DNA of 64,000 nt from Acaryochloris sp. CCMEE 5410 (lineage in GTDB: Bacteria > Cyanobacteriota > Cyanobacteriia > Thermosynechococcales > Thermosynechococcaceae): assembly GCF_000238775.2 (NCBI RefSeq), contig NZ_AFEJ02000002.1, forward strand, positions 248,001 to 312,000, read 5' to 3'. Positions within the stretch are counted from its first letter, which is position 1. The number at the start of each line of letters is the position of its first letter. Below the pieces are notes generated by a model. It saw nothing but the letters and a program-made list of their open reading frames with translations. It searched no databases and had not been told where the DNA came from. The position numbers were made by a program, and so were the translations under genes. Below, piece by piece: positions 54,924-63,719 of the stretch.

Positions 54924-56290
54924 CATCCTCATCCAGCCAACCTAACGGTATGGCTGGAGATTCCCCGGATTGCTCCGAAGATTTCCTGCTTCAGTGCCAG
55001 TTGACTAGAATTCAGTACTGAACTCCCCGTCACCTCGACTCCACAGGCATTTTCTATTCCCCGTTGCCCACGGGTACAAATCACTTGAGCGGCAGCAATG
55101 TCTCTGGGCTTGATGGACCCACATTCAAGACAGTGAGAGATTCTAACACTCAAGTCTTTTTTGACTTCGGCACCACAATCAGGACATTCCTGACTCGTAC
55201 CTCTTGGGTCAACCTTGGCGTAATAAACATCACGCTTAAAGCACACCCAAGGCAAGATTTGATTCGTAAACTGACCCAAACCAGCATCAAGTGTGTGCTT
55301 CCCTAGCATCCCCTTAGCCATAATGCGGAAGTCCAAATCCTCAACAAACAGGGCATCAGCTCTGTCACAAAGCTGATGAGCCAGCTTAAAGTGCCAGTCC
55401 TTACGAGTGTCGGCAATCCGTTGATGCACTCGTGCTATTTTCTGCAACAACTTAGAACGGTTAGCACTTCCCTTTTGCTTTGTCTTCAGCCGACGTTGCA
55501 GCAATTGCAGCTTGCGGTGTAACGGATTGAAAAAGCGAGGACGCTTCACCTGGAGTCCATCTGATGTTGACAGAAAATACTCCAAGCCCACATCAATTCC
55601 AGTGGGATGCCCTTGAAAGGGCACCTCTGGAATATCGACATCGGCTTGTAAGCTCAACAGGACAAAGTACCCTGAAGCTTTGCGGACAACCCTGGCCTGC
55701 TTGATTAAACAGATATCAGGAATGTCTCTCGACCACCTCACCTTTACCCAGCCCAGCTGTGGAAGCTTGATCCCTTGATCGCTGATGGGATTCCTCAGCA
55801 TCTGGGGAAAGACAAAGCTACGCATTCTGGCTTGGTTCTTAAATCGAGGCAACCCTGCTCGTTTCAACAGCCATGCTTCCCAAGCAACTTCCAACTGCCT
55901 TAAGGTCTGTTGCAACATTTGAGCATTGACAGACTTTAGTTCAGGTATTTGCTGTTTAGCTTGAGTAAGCGCTTTGGCCTGTTTCACATAATTAGGAAAC
56001 GGCTGATCAGCAGGCAATATATATTCCCGATGGAGGGAGCAAGCGTTCACGGGAGACTTGCGAGAATTCAGCCAGTCTTTACGCTCTGCTAGGGCATAAT
56101 TCCAGACTTTGCGACACACGGATAATGTGCGCTCAATTTCTGCAACTTGCTCTACAGTTGGTTTTAGCTTGAATTCCCACGTCATATTGAGCATATCTAC
56201 ATTATACAACTTACAATGTAGATCTTGCTCCCTTTGGTCACGCTCCGCTACACCCCCAACCAAGCTTTCAGCTATGGTTGGAGTACTGCG
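54924..56290 (-). mobile_element. IS1341-type solo TnpB element
   Basis: The element has one tnpB gene and no tnpA. Hairpins near both ends are visible: right end CCAGCCA...TGGCTGG (54933-54957) overlapping the end of tnpB, and left end CCAACCA...TGGTTGG (56256-56281). These resemble the subterminal hairpins of IS200/IS605 elements; the right-end hairpin and the following bases form the guide-RNA (omega RNA) end in TnpB systems. The outer ends are approximate. It has inserted immediately after the epimerase stop codon. Confidence 0.75.
54929..56194 (-). CDS. tnpB: RNA-guided endonuclease TnpB (IS200/IS605 family)
   Basis: About 421 residues from ATG 56194; the upstream extension to 56263 is unlikely because the conserved start is 'TWEFKLKPTVEQVAEIERTL'. 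The RuvC nuclease residues are visible: Asp in 'PTGIDVGLEYFLSTSDGLQV', Glu in 'ALFVEDLDFRIMAKGMLGKH', Asp in 'KPRDIAAAQVICTRG'. The zinc finger is 'CPDCGAEVKKDLSVR' plus 'HCLECG'. All catalytic residues are present and the frame is intact, so it could cut DNA guided by the right-end RNA. No tnpA is encoded, so mobility would need a partner supplied in trans. Confidence 0.93.
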   Translation of the reverse strand: MLNMTWEFKLKPTVEQVAEIERTLSVCRKVWNYALAERKDWLNSRKSPVNACSLHREYILPADQPFPNYVKQAKALTQAKQQIPELKSVNAQMLQQTLRQLEVAWEAWLLKRAGLPRFKNQARMRSFVFPQMLRNPISDQGIKLPQLGWVKVRWSRDIPDICLIKQARVVRKASGYFVLLSLQADVDIPEVPFQGHPTGIDVGLEYFLSTSDGLQVKRPRFFNPLHRKLQLLQRRLKTKQKGSANRSKLLQKIARVHQRIADTRKDWHFKLAHQLCDRADALFVEDLDFRIMAKGMLGKHTLDAGLGQFTNQILPWVCFKRDVYYAKVDPRGTSQECPDCGAEVKKDLSVRISHCLECGSIKPRDIAAAQVICTRGQRGIENACGVEVTGSSVLNSSQLALKQEIFGAIRGISSHTVRLAG

Positions 56291-56657
56291 AAGGTCTTTT
56301 TGATAGCGAAGTTCAAACTTGTGTTTTCTTCCATCTCTGCCTAAAGCTTCCGCAAAGCTGGTTGGTTTCCTTTCTCAGAATCAAGGTGTTTGTCCCAATA
56401 CCGTATGGGTGGACTGTCAACTTATCTGGTTTCTAATCTAAATCACAGAATTCCATCAGGATAACCTCAGTCTCTTTGAATAGATTAGTAACTATCAAGG
56501 GTCAATCAATCCTTTTACAAGACAAACTCACCGTCGTCATCCATACCAGAGCTATCGATAATAACTCTGCTATCGGGTTCCCATATGTCACGCTGTAGAG
56601 TCTGAAGATTAGAAACGCACTGGTAATTTTCCACAAACACAAAAACCTTTAAAACCA
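56291..56657. other. Intergenic region before the response regulator
   Basis: About 370 bases with no gene or convincing repeat. It contains the response regulator promoter; no specific binding site was recognised. Confidence 0.4.
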
Positions 56658-57029
56658 ATGAACCCCCACATATTGCTAGTTGAAGATGAAGTTAGAATTG
56701 CTCAGCTCGTTGAACTAGAATTGTCCGATGCAGGGTATCAAGTCAATATTGCCCATGATGGCCAAGTCGGTTTAGAACTTGCCCAGGCCATCCAGCCGGA
56801 TGCTATTGTTCTGGATTGGACCTTGCCAAATTTGACGGGTCTAGAAATATGCCAACATCTTCGGGCAGCCGGAAATGCAGTTCCGATTGTGTTTGCAACC
56901 GCCATGGATGATCCGCCCCATCGTCAAGCAGCAATGGCCGCAGGTGCCAATGCCTATGTGGTCAAACCCTACAGTATTAACGATTTGATGGAAACCCTGA
57001 CTGCTCAACTTCCCAGCGCTGCCGCTTAA
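56658..57029 (+). CDS. Single-domain response regulator (CheY-like)
   Basis: A 123-residue receiver domain only. 'ILLVEDEVRIAQLVELELSD' supplies the acidic pocket, 'DAIVLDWTLPNLTGLEICQH' the phosphoacceptor Asp (residue about 53), 'VPIVFATAMDD' the Thr/Ser position and 'GANAYVVKPYSINDLMETL' the Lys. No output domain follows, so it acts by protein interaction, in a phosphorelay or on a motility or gene-control target. It converges on a PAS histidine kinase with only four bases between the stops, so it may be that kinase's partner. Confidence 0.92.
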   Translation: MNPHILLVEDEVRIAQLVELELSDAGYQVNIAHDGQVGLELAQAIQPDAIVLDWTLPNLTGLEICQHLRAAGNAVPIVFATAMDDPPHRQAAMAAGANAYVVKPYSINDLMETLTAQLPSAAA

Positions 57030-57033
57030 AATC

Positions 57034-59214
57034 CTAGGGAGAATTAACCGTTGGTAAAGACACGGTAACGGTAGTGCCACTAGCAGCTGAAGACTGAATT
57101 ACTAACTCGCCACCATGAGTTTCCACAATCCGCTTGGTAATGGCCAGTCCCAACCCATTTCCAGAGGACTTGGTGGTAAAAAACGGCTTCGTTAACTGGG
57201 GCAGCACATCTGCGGGAATTGGTTCCCCGCCATTATTGACTTCAATCTTGACTTGATCTTGCAGCGCTACAATCTGAAGCTGCCAAATAATGGGTTCACC
57301 TTCGGGAACCGCTTCACAGGCATTGCTAACTAAATTGATAAAGACTTGCTTCAGTTTATCGATATCAGCATCTACCCATGCCGACTCATCAGCAGGCATC
57401 AGCTGAATCGGACGATCTGCTGCACTGGGCATTTCTTGTAAGGTCGGCAGCATATCGGCAAACAACTGATTGAGCTCAACTGCCGTTGTGTCTAACTTTT
57501 GCTGTTTGGCATAGAGCAAAATTTCATTCAGGAGTCGTTGCAACCGTTCTGACTCCTCTAAGGCCAACTGCAAACGGAGTTTGGCCCGGTCGGGTAAGTC
57601 CATGCGCTGGAACGAATTCAGTCCCATCAGCACGGTTGTCAAAGGATTACGGACTTCATGAACAATCATGGCGGCCAGTTCGCCAATTTCCGCCAGTCGC
57701 TCTCGATCCTTTTCCGCTTGTTGTCGCTCAGTAATATCTCGGGCTAGGGCTAGGAGTAACTGTTCTTCTCCCGCTTCAAATAACCCTAATCGAACTTCGA
57801 CGGGAAACTGACTGCCGTCTTTGCGCTGATGAGTGCCAATAAAGGTGAGAGGATCTTTCGGTAGCAGTCGTTGCCATAAGTCCACAAAATCGTCGTCGGA
57901 CAAACTTTTTTGAATATCTGGTACCCGACAGGCTAATAATTCATTCCGGGTATACCCTAAGTTGGCACAGGCTTGCTGGTTCACATCCACAAACTGCCCC
58001 AGTTCGTTAACCACATATATGGCATCAACGGCTTGATCCACCAACATCCGAAATCGCTCTTCGCTCGCCTCTAGGGCAATTTCGGCTTCTTTACGCTCGG
58101 TAATGTCATTAATGACGGAGAGGATGCAGTCCTGGTCGTTGACCTTCAGCTGTTCGGAGGAGTAGAGAACCGTCTTTTCTTTGCCGTTGCGATCGCACAG
58201 TCGATACTCATAATTTCGAATAATGCCATCCTTGAGAATGGCCTGAATCATCTGCATCCGATCCGCTGGATCGGCCCATAGATCCAGTTCTAAACTGGTC
58301 CGACCTAATACCTCTGAAGCGGTCAACCCAAATAAATCCAAAAAGCTGTCATTCACTTCAACCAGACGACCATCTTCCAGGGTGCTCATGGTGATGGGAT
58401 TGGGGCTGGCTCGGAATGCTTTAGAAAATTTCTCTTCTGATAACCTGAGGTCAGATTCGGCTTGCTGCCGGGATGCGATCGCATCGCGAATCTGATTAAA
58501 CATCTGCTCGAAGGTTTGAATCACATCCCCCAATTCATCATCCGGTGGATTCTGGGTGGACTCAAACTCTGGCGGTGAACTGCCAGGTGGTGTCGCTAAG
58601 AAGGTCCCCGCCTGGAGCAAATCTTTCCGCAGCTGCAAGATGGGGGCAATCACAAAGGACTGCAAAACAATCATAGTTGCTAAGGACACAAACAGGGAAA
58701 TAATGACCACCAGACCAATGATCCGCCAAATAAACTGATTGAGTTCGTTTTGGACATTGCTGGCATCGTGGCGAACAATTAGCACATATTTATCGAGCAA
58801 GGGCATGGGCCAGGTGGCATCGTATCGTTGTAGGGTTCGATTGAGATATGTTTCTTCGGAACGCCGAGTAACCTGCTCAAAAGTAAGCTCAGGCAGCTCG
58901 CCGAACTCCCCTACTTTGGTGCCATCAGTCCGAAATAGAATCCCACCCGTCACAGCTGGATTTTGCTCAATTACCTCAAGTTTGTCTAGGACCGTTTGAT
59001 CGGTGATTTCATTGCCCTCATTGGCTAGTACACCTGTGGCTTTTGCTGCAGAAATATCCGTGAGGTGCTTCAGCAATTCGGCTTCACGTCGATAAACCGA
59101 AGGGATAAGAATAACGGCTTCAATCGCAATAATGCTCAGAAATACCCATAGCTCGATCCGTCGCGAGAGTCGAGCCTGAAAAAGTTGGGTGAAGGGATAA
59201 AACCGAAAGGGCAC
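57034..59214 (-). CDS. PAS-domain sensor histidine kinase, membrane-bound
   Basis: A 726-residue kinase. Two membrane segments ('ELWVFLSIIAIEAVILIPSV' near the N-terminus and 'WRIIGLVVIISLFVSLATMI' at about 170-190) frame a periplasmic sensor. A HAMP-like stretch, a coiled segment, then two PAS domains (about 270-380 and 385-500, 'SPNPITMSTLEDGRLVEVND', 'RFRMLVDQAVDAIYVVNELG') follow. The HisKA domain has the phosphoacceptor His in 'LAAMIVHEVRNPLTTVLMGL'; the HATPase domain has 'KQVFINLVSNACEAVPEGEP' (N box) and 'GNGLGLAITKRIVETHGGEL' (G boxes). Ligand unknown. The CheY-like gene converges on it. Confidence 0.94.
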   Translation of the reverse strand: MPFRFYPFTQLFQARLSRRIELWVFLSIIAIEAVILIPSVYRREAELLKHLTDISAAKATGVLANEGNEITDQTVLDKLEVIEQNPAVTGGILFRTDGTKVGEFGELPELTFEQVTRRSEETYLNRTLQRYDATWPMPLLDKYVLIVRHDASNVQNELNQFIWRIIGLVVIISLFVSLATMIVLQSFVIAPILQLRKDLLQAGTFLATPPGSSPPEFESTQNPPDDELGDVIQTFEQMFNQIRDAIASRQQAESDLRLSEEKFSKAFRASPNPITMSTLEDGRLVEVNDSFLDLFGLTASEVLGRTSLELDLWADPADRMQMIQAILKDGIIRNYEYRLCDRNGKEKTVLYSSEQLKVNDQDCILSVINDITERKEAEIALEASEERFRMLVDQAVDAIYVVNELGQFVDVNQQACANLGYTRNELLACRVPDIQKSLSDDDFVDLWQRLLPKDPLTFIGTHQRKDGSQFPVEVRLGLFEAGEEQLLLALARDITERQQAEKDRERLAEIGELAAMIVHEVRNPLTTVLMGLNSFQRMDLPDRAKLRLQLALEESERLQRLLNEILLYAKQQKLDTTAVELNQLFADMLPTLQEMPSAADRPIQLMPADESAWVDADIDKLKQVFINLVSNACEAVPEGEPIIWQLQIVALQDQVKIEVNNGGEPIPADVLPQLTKPFFTTKSSGNGLGLAITKRIVETHGGELVIQSSAASGTTVTVSLPTVNSP

Positions 59215-59537
59215 TACAACACTCAGCTAAACCTGATCCCCATTATCCCTGTAAGGGGGATGGGTTTTATGAGTATCGACAAACAGGTATCTATCCATAT
59301 TTGCAATCAATACCTTTTGGAAGAACCTTCTCAAGACTCAATCAATGGTCAAATTCCTTGAGTATTAAATCCCCCTCCAAAAAGGACTAATCCTCTAAGC
59401 CTTCAAGATTAACTGTTACACAGATACTCTAAGGCTGGAAAATTCATTCTAAAGGAAATCTGCGAATCCAAATGAGGGTAGACTGTTCAGATTTAATCTA
59501 AGGAGGGCACAAATAGTGAAGTGTTAGAGGAGAAGTG
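59215..59537. other. Intergenic region upstream of an exported protein gene
   Basis: About 320 bases between divergent genes. A purine-rich ribosome binding site lies at its end (AGAGGAGAA). No other feature was recognised. Confidence 0.4.
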
Positions 59538-60116
59538 ATGTCTCACATCAGTATCAAGGGCATGGTTGTGGGTTGTATAGGTGCGATCGCAACCACAATT
59601 ACCCTATACACAACCCCCGTATCAGCCAACGAACTCACCAAAGTGTTAGTAGATACACCGCTGAAACTGCAGTTAAAGACCTTGGATAGTACCTGGAAAC
59701 GGCTGAGTTTGAACCAAGATTCGTTGGGACCTGCCATGCTGTTTGGGATCTCTGGCTTATTCCAATCTGCTTTAAGAACCAATATTTACTACACCCAAGG
59801 TCAAACCATCATGCTGGGTAAACAAAAGTACCTTGTGGTTTATCGTCCAGAAGGCAGTAGCTTGAAGTTGACAGAATTGATCAAGGATAGTCGCAATTCT
59901 GCCCTTGAATCTTTAGTTAAAGAACTCACCCCTGATACAGGATTGGTGCTATCTCTGATTAATCTTGCGAACATCGAGAGTCTCCAGGATATTCAACCCT
60001 TCAATCTCCAACAAGAAATTAGGGAATCAAAACAAGCTAAATCCAAGAAATCTGATGCCAATGAGAAATCGATTGCACCTCCCCAACCTATTGCTCCTAT
60101 AAATGAGCCCAAATAA
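59538..60116 (+). CDS. Exported hypothetical protein
   Basis: About 192 residues. 'MVVGCIGAIATTITLYTTPV' followed by 'SANEL' gives a signal peptide with a cleavage-like Ala site. The mature part contains a long helix-strand mix ('YYTQGQTIMLGKQKYLVVYR' and 'LVKELTPDTGLVLSLINLAN') and a Lys/Pro-rich tail. I do not recognise the family. It has a good AGGAG-type ribosome binding site, is monocistronic and ends in a strong terminator. ATG 59538 is used rather than the overlapping GTG 59535. Confidence 0.7.
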   Translation: MSHISIKGMVVGCIGAIATTITLYTTPVSANELTKVLVDTPLKLQLKTLDSTWKRLSLNQDSLGPAMLFGISGLFQSALRTNIYYTQGQTIMLGKQKYLVVYRPEGSSLKLTELIKDSRNSALESLVKELTPDTGLVLSLINLANIESLQDIQPFNLQQEIRESKQAKSKKSDANEKSIAPPQPIAPINEPK

Positions 60117-60140
60117 CAATCAACGGGAAACCGTACCCTA

Positions 60141-60180
60141 AATGAACTGTTTCTATTACCTTAGAAACAGTTCATTTTTT
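60141..60180 (+). terminator. Strong rho-independent terminator directly before the next gene
   Basis: A perfect 15-bp stem (AATGAACTGTTTCTA at 60141-60155, complement at 60162-60176), 6-base loop, then TTTTTT. It ends transcription of the exported protein gene. The next ATG is only six bases past the T-run, so the following gene has almost no untranslated leader of its own. Confidence 0.88.
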
Positions 60181-60185
60181 CGGCT

Positions 60186-61367
60186 ATGGTAACCCAACCC
60201 CAACCTCGCTACTCCGTTCAGTGGTTTGAGCAGATTGGACAGATTTCGCAGCAAGCTTGGGATGATTTGGCAGTCCCCCTAAAAACGCCGTTTTTAGAGT
60301 GGCACTGGCTTAATAATTTGGAGACGTCTGGCAGTGCGATCGCACGCACAGGATGGTTACCTCAACATCTAACGGTCTGGCGGGATCAGACCCTGGTGGC
60401 GGCAGCTCCACTCTATGTCAAAGGTCATAGCTATGGCGAGTTTGTGTTTGATCACCAGTGGGCAGATGTGGCCTATCGCATGGGGATTGAATATTATCCC
60501 AAGCTCTTGGGGATGACACCCTTTACCCCTGCAGAGGGCTATCGGTTTTTAATTGCCCCCGATGAAGATGAGGATATGCTAACGGGGTTGATGGTCCAGG
60601 TCATCGATGGCTTTTGTGCCCAAAACAATTTATCAGGCTGCCACTTTCTATTTGTCGATCCAGACTGGCAGCCCGTAATTGAACGTCACGGGTTTAAGGG
60701 TTGGCTTCATCACAGCTATATTTGGCAGAATGAGGGTTTTTCGACCTTTGATGATTACCTGGGGGCGTTTAATGCCAATCAGCGCCGTAATATTAAGCGG
60801 GAACGCAAAAGCGTTGCCAAAGCAGGACTAGAACTCAGAACCTATCAAGGGGAAGAAATCCCTGACTTTCTCTATGGTCGGATGCACCATTATTACCAAG
60901 ACACCTGCGAAAAATTTATGTGGGGCAGTAAGTATCTGACCCGACGATTTTTCCTAGATCTGCAGTCCACCTATGCGGATCGGGTCATCTTTGTAGCGGC
61001 TTACCCCGAGGGGAATATTCAACAACCTGTTGGCATGTCGTTTTGCTTAACCAAGGGTGAGCAGCTATATGGTCGCTATTGGGGCAGTGATCAGGAGTTT
61101 GACTGTTTGCATTTTGAGGCTTGTTATTATTCACCCATTGAATGGGCAGTGGCTCAAGGGATTCAGCGGTTTGATCCGGGGGCAGGGGGCAGGCATAAAA
61201 AACGACGGGGCTTTCGGGCAACGCCGAACTATAGCTTGCATCGGTTTTATGAACCTCGTCTCCAACAAATTTTTCATCACTATATTGACGAAATTAATGA
61301 GGATGAGCAGCGGGAGATTGACTATATCAATCAAGAATTGCCCTTCAAGCAGAAAACTAAATCCTGA
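60186..61367 (+). CDS. FemAB/GNAT-like acyltransferase-family protein (peptidoglycan biosynthesis/recognition type)
   Basis: A 393-residue protein of the double-GNAT FemAB-like type (the PF04339 family): 'FEQIGQISQQAWDDLAVPLK', 'SYGEFVFDHQWADVAYRMGI', 'SGCHFLFVDPDWQPVIERHG', 'HHSYIWQNEGFSTFDDYLGA', 'FNANQRRNIKRERKSVAKAG' and 'PGAGGRHKKRRGFRATPNYS'. The last motif is typical of the family. It is predicted to transfer amino-acyl or acyl groups to a cell-wall-related acceptor, but activity is unproven. The ATG lies ten bases past a terminator hairpin and has no visible ribosome binding site. Confidence 0.87.
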   Translation: MVTQPQPRYSVQWFEQIGQISQQAWDDLAVPLKTPFLEWHWLNNLETSGSAIARTGWLPQHLTVWRDQTLVAAAPLYVKGHSYGEFVFDHQWADVAYRMGIEYYPKLLGMTPFTPAEGYRFLIAPDEDEDMLTGLMVQVIDGFCAQNNLSGCHFLFVDPDWQPVIERHGFKGWLHHSYIWQNEGFSTFDDYLGAFNANQRRNIKRERKSVAKAGLELRTYQGEEIPDFLYGRMHHYYQDTCEKFMWGSKYLTRRFFLDLQSTYADRVIFVAAYPEGNIQQPVGMSFCLTKGEQLYGRYWGSDQEFDCLHFEACYYSPIEWAVAQGIQRFDPGAGGRHKKRRGFRATPNYSLHRFYEPRLQQIFHHYIDEINEDEQREIDYINQELPFKQKTKS

Positions 61368-61778
61368 TTACCCTGCAGGTTATGACTGCTAAACGAAAAA
61401 ATGGTCCGATATCCAATTCGAGTTACCCAAGGTTGAGCATCTACATTGTTTTCATAATGCTAATCCATTGCTGCCATTGAGGTATCAACTATTTCAGAGG
61501 ATAAGATCTCAATATCAGTTGCCACTACTTTGCCTTCATGAGCAACCCCGCCTGGGAAAGAACTTAAGTTCCATAAATCTCATTACCCTGTTGAGAAAAA
61601 GCTTATTTACTGTATCGAGGTTATTGAACAGCCATAATGCTTTCTATTTCACCTTAAGCCATTATTGTGGGCTGGTTATTTAAAGATAAAAGCTCAAGCA
61701 GCATAGATACTTTCGAATCTACACAAATGTTCTATTACTCTACACAAAAATCGTTTATCACCTAATGATAATCTGCAT
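61368..61778. other. Intergenic region
   Basis: About 410 bases. A 71-codon plus-strand frame at 61468 has no coding character. No repeats or sites recognised. Confidence 0.4.
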
Positions 61779-62891
61779 TCAGCCAGGGAAAGTAACGACT
61801 ATATCGTCAGCAAATCCTCGATTGGTTCTTCTACCCTGCGTCCGTATGAGTGATTTTTGTTCCATTTGTTTTAGAACTTTTTTATAATTCGCTTTGATAT
61901 ATGGAGTATCAACACAATGCTCCTCATATATTTCACGCATCTTAGCCGTTCGTCCTCGAAAATCTTCCAGAAGCAACTCATGCAGATCGTCTAACGGTCG
62001 ATTAAGTTCAAAGAGCAACTTCTGATTGATAGAAGTAGACGGCAAAAACTGAAAAGAGGGTACGCCTTGGAAATCTTTTGAGCTTTGTCTAGCCATGACT
62101 TGTTTCATCACTTCGTAACCTTTGAAATTCTTCGTTACGAATATGAGGTGATGAGTTGTTCTTGTCCCACCTTGAGTTTTAAAACAAAACGGGAGTACAA
62201 AACGTTGGCCAAAGGATTTGAGAGATTGAGCTAGGAATTCCACGATAGTAGCCTCACGTTCACAAGGTAGAAGATTCCTAAGCTCTTGGGTTAGCTCATC
62301 AGTTCGATCCCCAAATAGAGCTTTCATATGCTCGCGAACTAGGGGATTTGATAATCCAGCATTAATGCGCGCATAGTTAAAAAAGAAAATACAATCGCAC
62401 CCCCAATCTTTGAGAAAAGCATCGACCAACCGAAGAGATAATCCCTTATAACCCCATGGATCAATAAATGCGAGTAACGGTATTGTTTTTATTTTGTCAA
62501 ATTGCTTTGCAATACCATCTCCCACTTCTTCATTCCATATCACTGGCTTATTCTCTAATTTGGAGATGTTCTCTAAATCTTCTATTGCATAACTCAAAGA
62601 TCGGGAATGCTCTTCATCTTTATCATTAAAAATAGTAACAAGCCGTTTGCAAAGGTCTTCATCTTCAATAGCTCTATTTAGTATTCGTAAAGGAGTAGAT
62701 ATTGATCCGTCTTTATATCTGCCTGGCCCAGCAAAAAGATCTACATATCCGACTTTCTGTGCATAATTTGAATATTTCTTCTGAGCTGAAATTATGATCT
62801 TTGCCCATGCTACAAAATAGAACTCAACAATCTTCGCTTTGACTATGGATTGCTCTTGAGACTCATCGAAGAATGTATTAATTGAGGGCAT
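61779..62891 (-). CDS. Three-Cys-motif partner protein TcmP
   Basis: A 370-residue protein. 'KIVEFYFVAWAKIIISAQKK', 'YVDLFAGPGRYKDGSISTPL', 'LVTIFNDKDEEHSRSLSYAI', 'LAFIDPWGYKGLSLRLVDAF' and 'DCIFFFNYARINAGLSNP' match TcmP, a methyltransferase-like fold (the D-L-F-A-G-P-G loop resembles a SAM-binding loop). Genes of this family are found beside a Gp37/Gp68-type three-Cys-motif protein, as here (18 bases upstream on the same strand). The biochemical role is unknown. Low GC and single HIP1-free sequence suggest horizontal transfer. Confidence 0.88.
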   Translation of the reverse strand: MPSINTFFDESQEQSIVKAKIVEFYFVAWAKIIISAQKKYSNYAQKVGYVDLFAGPGRYKDGSISTPLRILNRAIEDEDLCKRLVTIFNDKDEEHSRSLSYAIEDLENISKLENKPVIWNEEVGDGIAKQFDKIKTIPLLAFIDPWGYKGLSLRLVDAFLKDWGCDCIFFFNYARINAGLSNPLVREHMKALFGDRTDELTQELRNLLPCEREATIVEFLAQSLKSFGQRFVLPFCFKTQGGTRTTHHLIFVTKNFKGYEVMKQVMARQSSKDFQGVPSFQFLPSTSINQKLLFELNRPLDDLHELLLEDFRGRTAKMREIYEEHCVDTPYIKANYKKVLKQMEQKSLIRTQGRRTNRGFADDIVVTFPG

Positions 62892-62909
62892 CCCTTATCC
62901 TCCTGAAGA

Positions 62910-63719
62910 CTAAAGCACTGGCAGCTGGTTCCAGAATATTTGGTCTAGCATACGGCCTGTTTTCTTCTTTCCCACCTTTATGAATTGTTCTCCATACCAT
63001 GTTTCAATCTTGGAGGGTTTACCTGGATTATCCATCTCTTCCAGAGGAGACCAGTCTCCCCATTGCTTGAAATGAAATGGTACATCATGAGCTATGCAAA
63101 TATCGCGTATTTCTCTAAACCAGCTTGCCGAAGTTGGTCTTGCGTAAGGGCCTGTCTCACCACCAGTTATCACCCAAGAAATTCCATGAATCCATGTTGA
63201 TAAATCCAGAGATTCTAACAGTGGTTCACATGAAAGAAACTTGACTTTAGCATTTATATCAAGGAGTTTCGGTATCCTTTCTTGTGCAGATACATTATCT
63301 TCCACAGTCGTTCCAATCCATATGTTGTCAGGCCATTTCTCATCCCAAGGAACAAGGCGCTTGACTAAATGAGGTCTTTTCGTAAGCAACAGCCAATCAA
63401 GATTTGGAGTGTTTTCAATAAGGAGCCAGAGACGCTCTCTAGGTTTAAGCAGATCTTTACGCCACTCAAATACATCAGCCATAGATGCACAGAATACACG
63501 TTTTCTACCAAAAGTCTTCGCTTCCTTATCCCACACTAAGGGTTGCTTCCAGTACTGATCGCTTAGTGTTCTTCTGGGAGCTTGGTATCCCCAAACCAAA
63601 TGGCCCGTCCGTTTTGCCCACGCTTCGGCATAACAATTTCTGCATGCTTCAGAAACTTTGGTACATCCCCACCAAGGGTTAAAAGTGTGATCAGTCCATT
63701 CAATCTTCGAATCTCTCAT
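62910..63719 (-). CDS. Gp37/Gp68 (DUF5131) family three-Cys-motif protein
   Basis: A 269-residue protein. The N-terminal 'FNPWWGCTKVSEACRNCYAE' contains the three-Cys motif C-x6-C-x2-C that could bind an iron-sulfur cluster, a radical-SAM-like arrangement. 'FCASMADVFEW', 'WLLLTKRPHLVKRLVPWD', 'WIGTTVEDNVSAQERIPKLL', 'KFLSCEPLLESLDLS' and 'ISWVITGGETGPYARPTSAS' follow, the signature of the phage Gp37/Gp68 family. Its partner gene tcmP lies 18 bases downstream. Family members occur in phages and bacterial islands; the reaction is unknown. Confidence 0.9.
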   Translation of the reverse strand: MRDSKIEWTDHTFNPWWGCTKVSEACRNCYAEAWAKRTGHLVWGYQAPRRTLSDQYWKQPLVWDKEAKTFGRKRVFCASMADVFEWRKDLLKPRERLWLLIENTPNLDWLLLTKRPHLVKRLVPWDEKWPDNIWIGTTVEDNVSAQERIPKLLDINAKVKFLSCEPLLESLDLSTWIHGISWVITGGETGPYARPTSASWFREIRDICIAHDVPFHFKQWGDWSPLEEMDNPGKPSKIETWYGEQFIKVGKKKTGRMLDQIFWNQLPVL

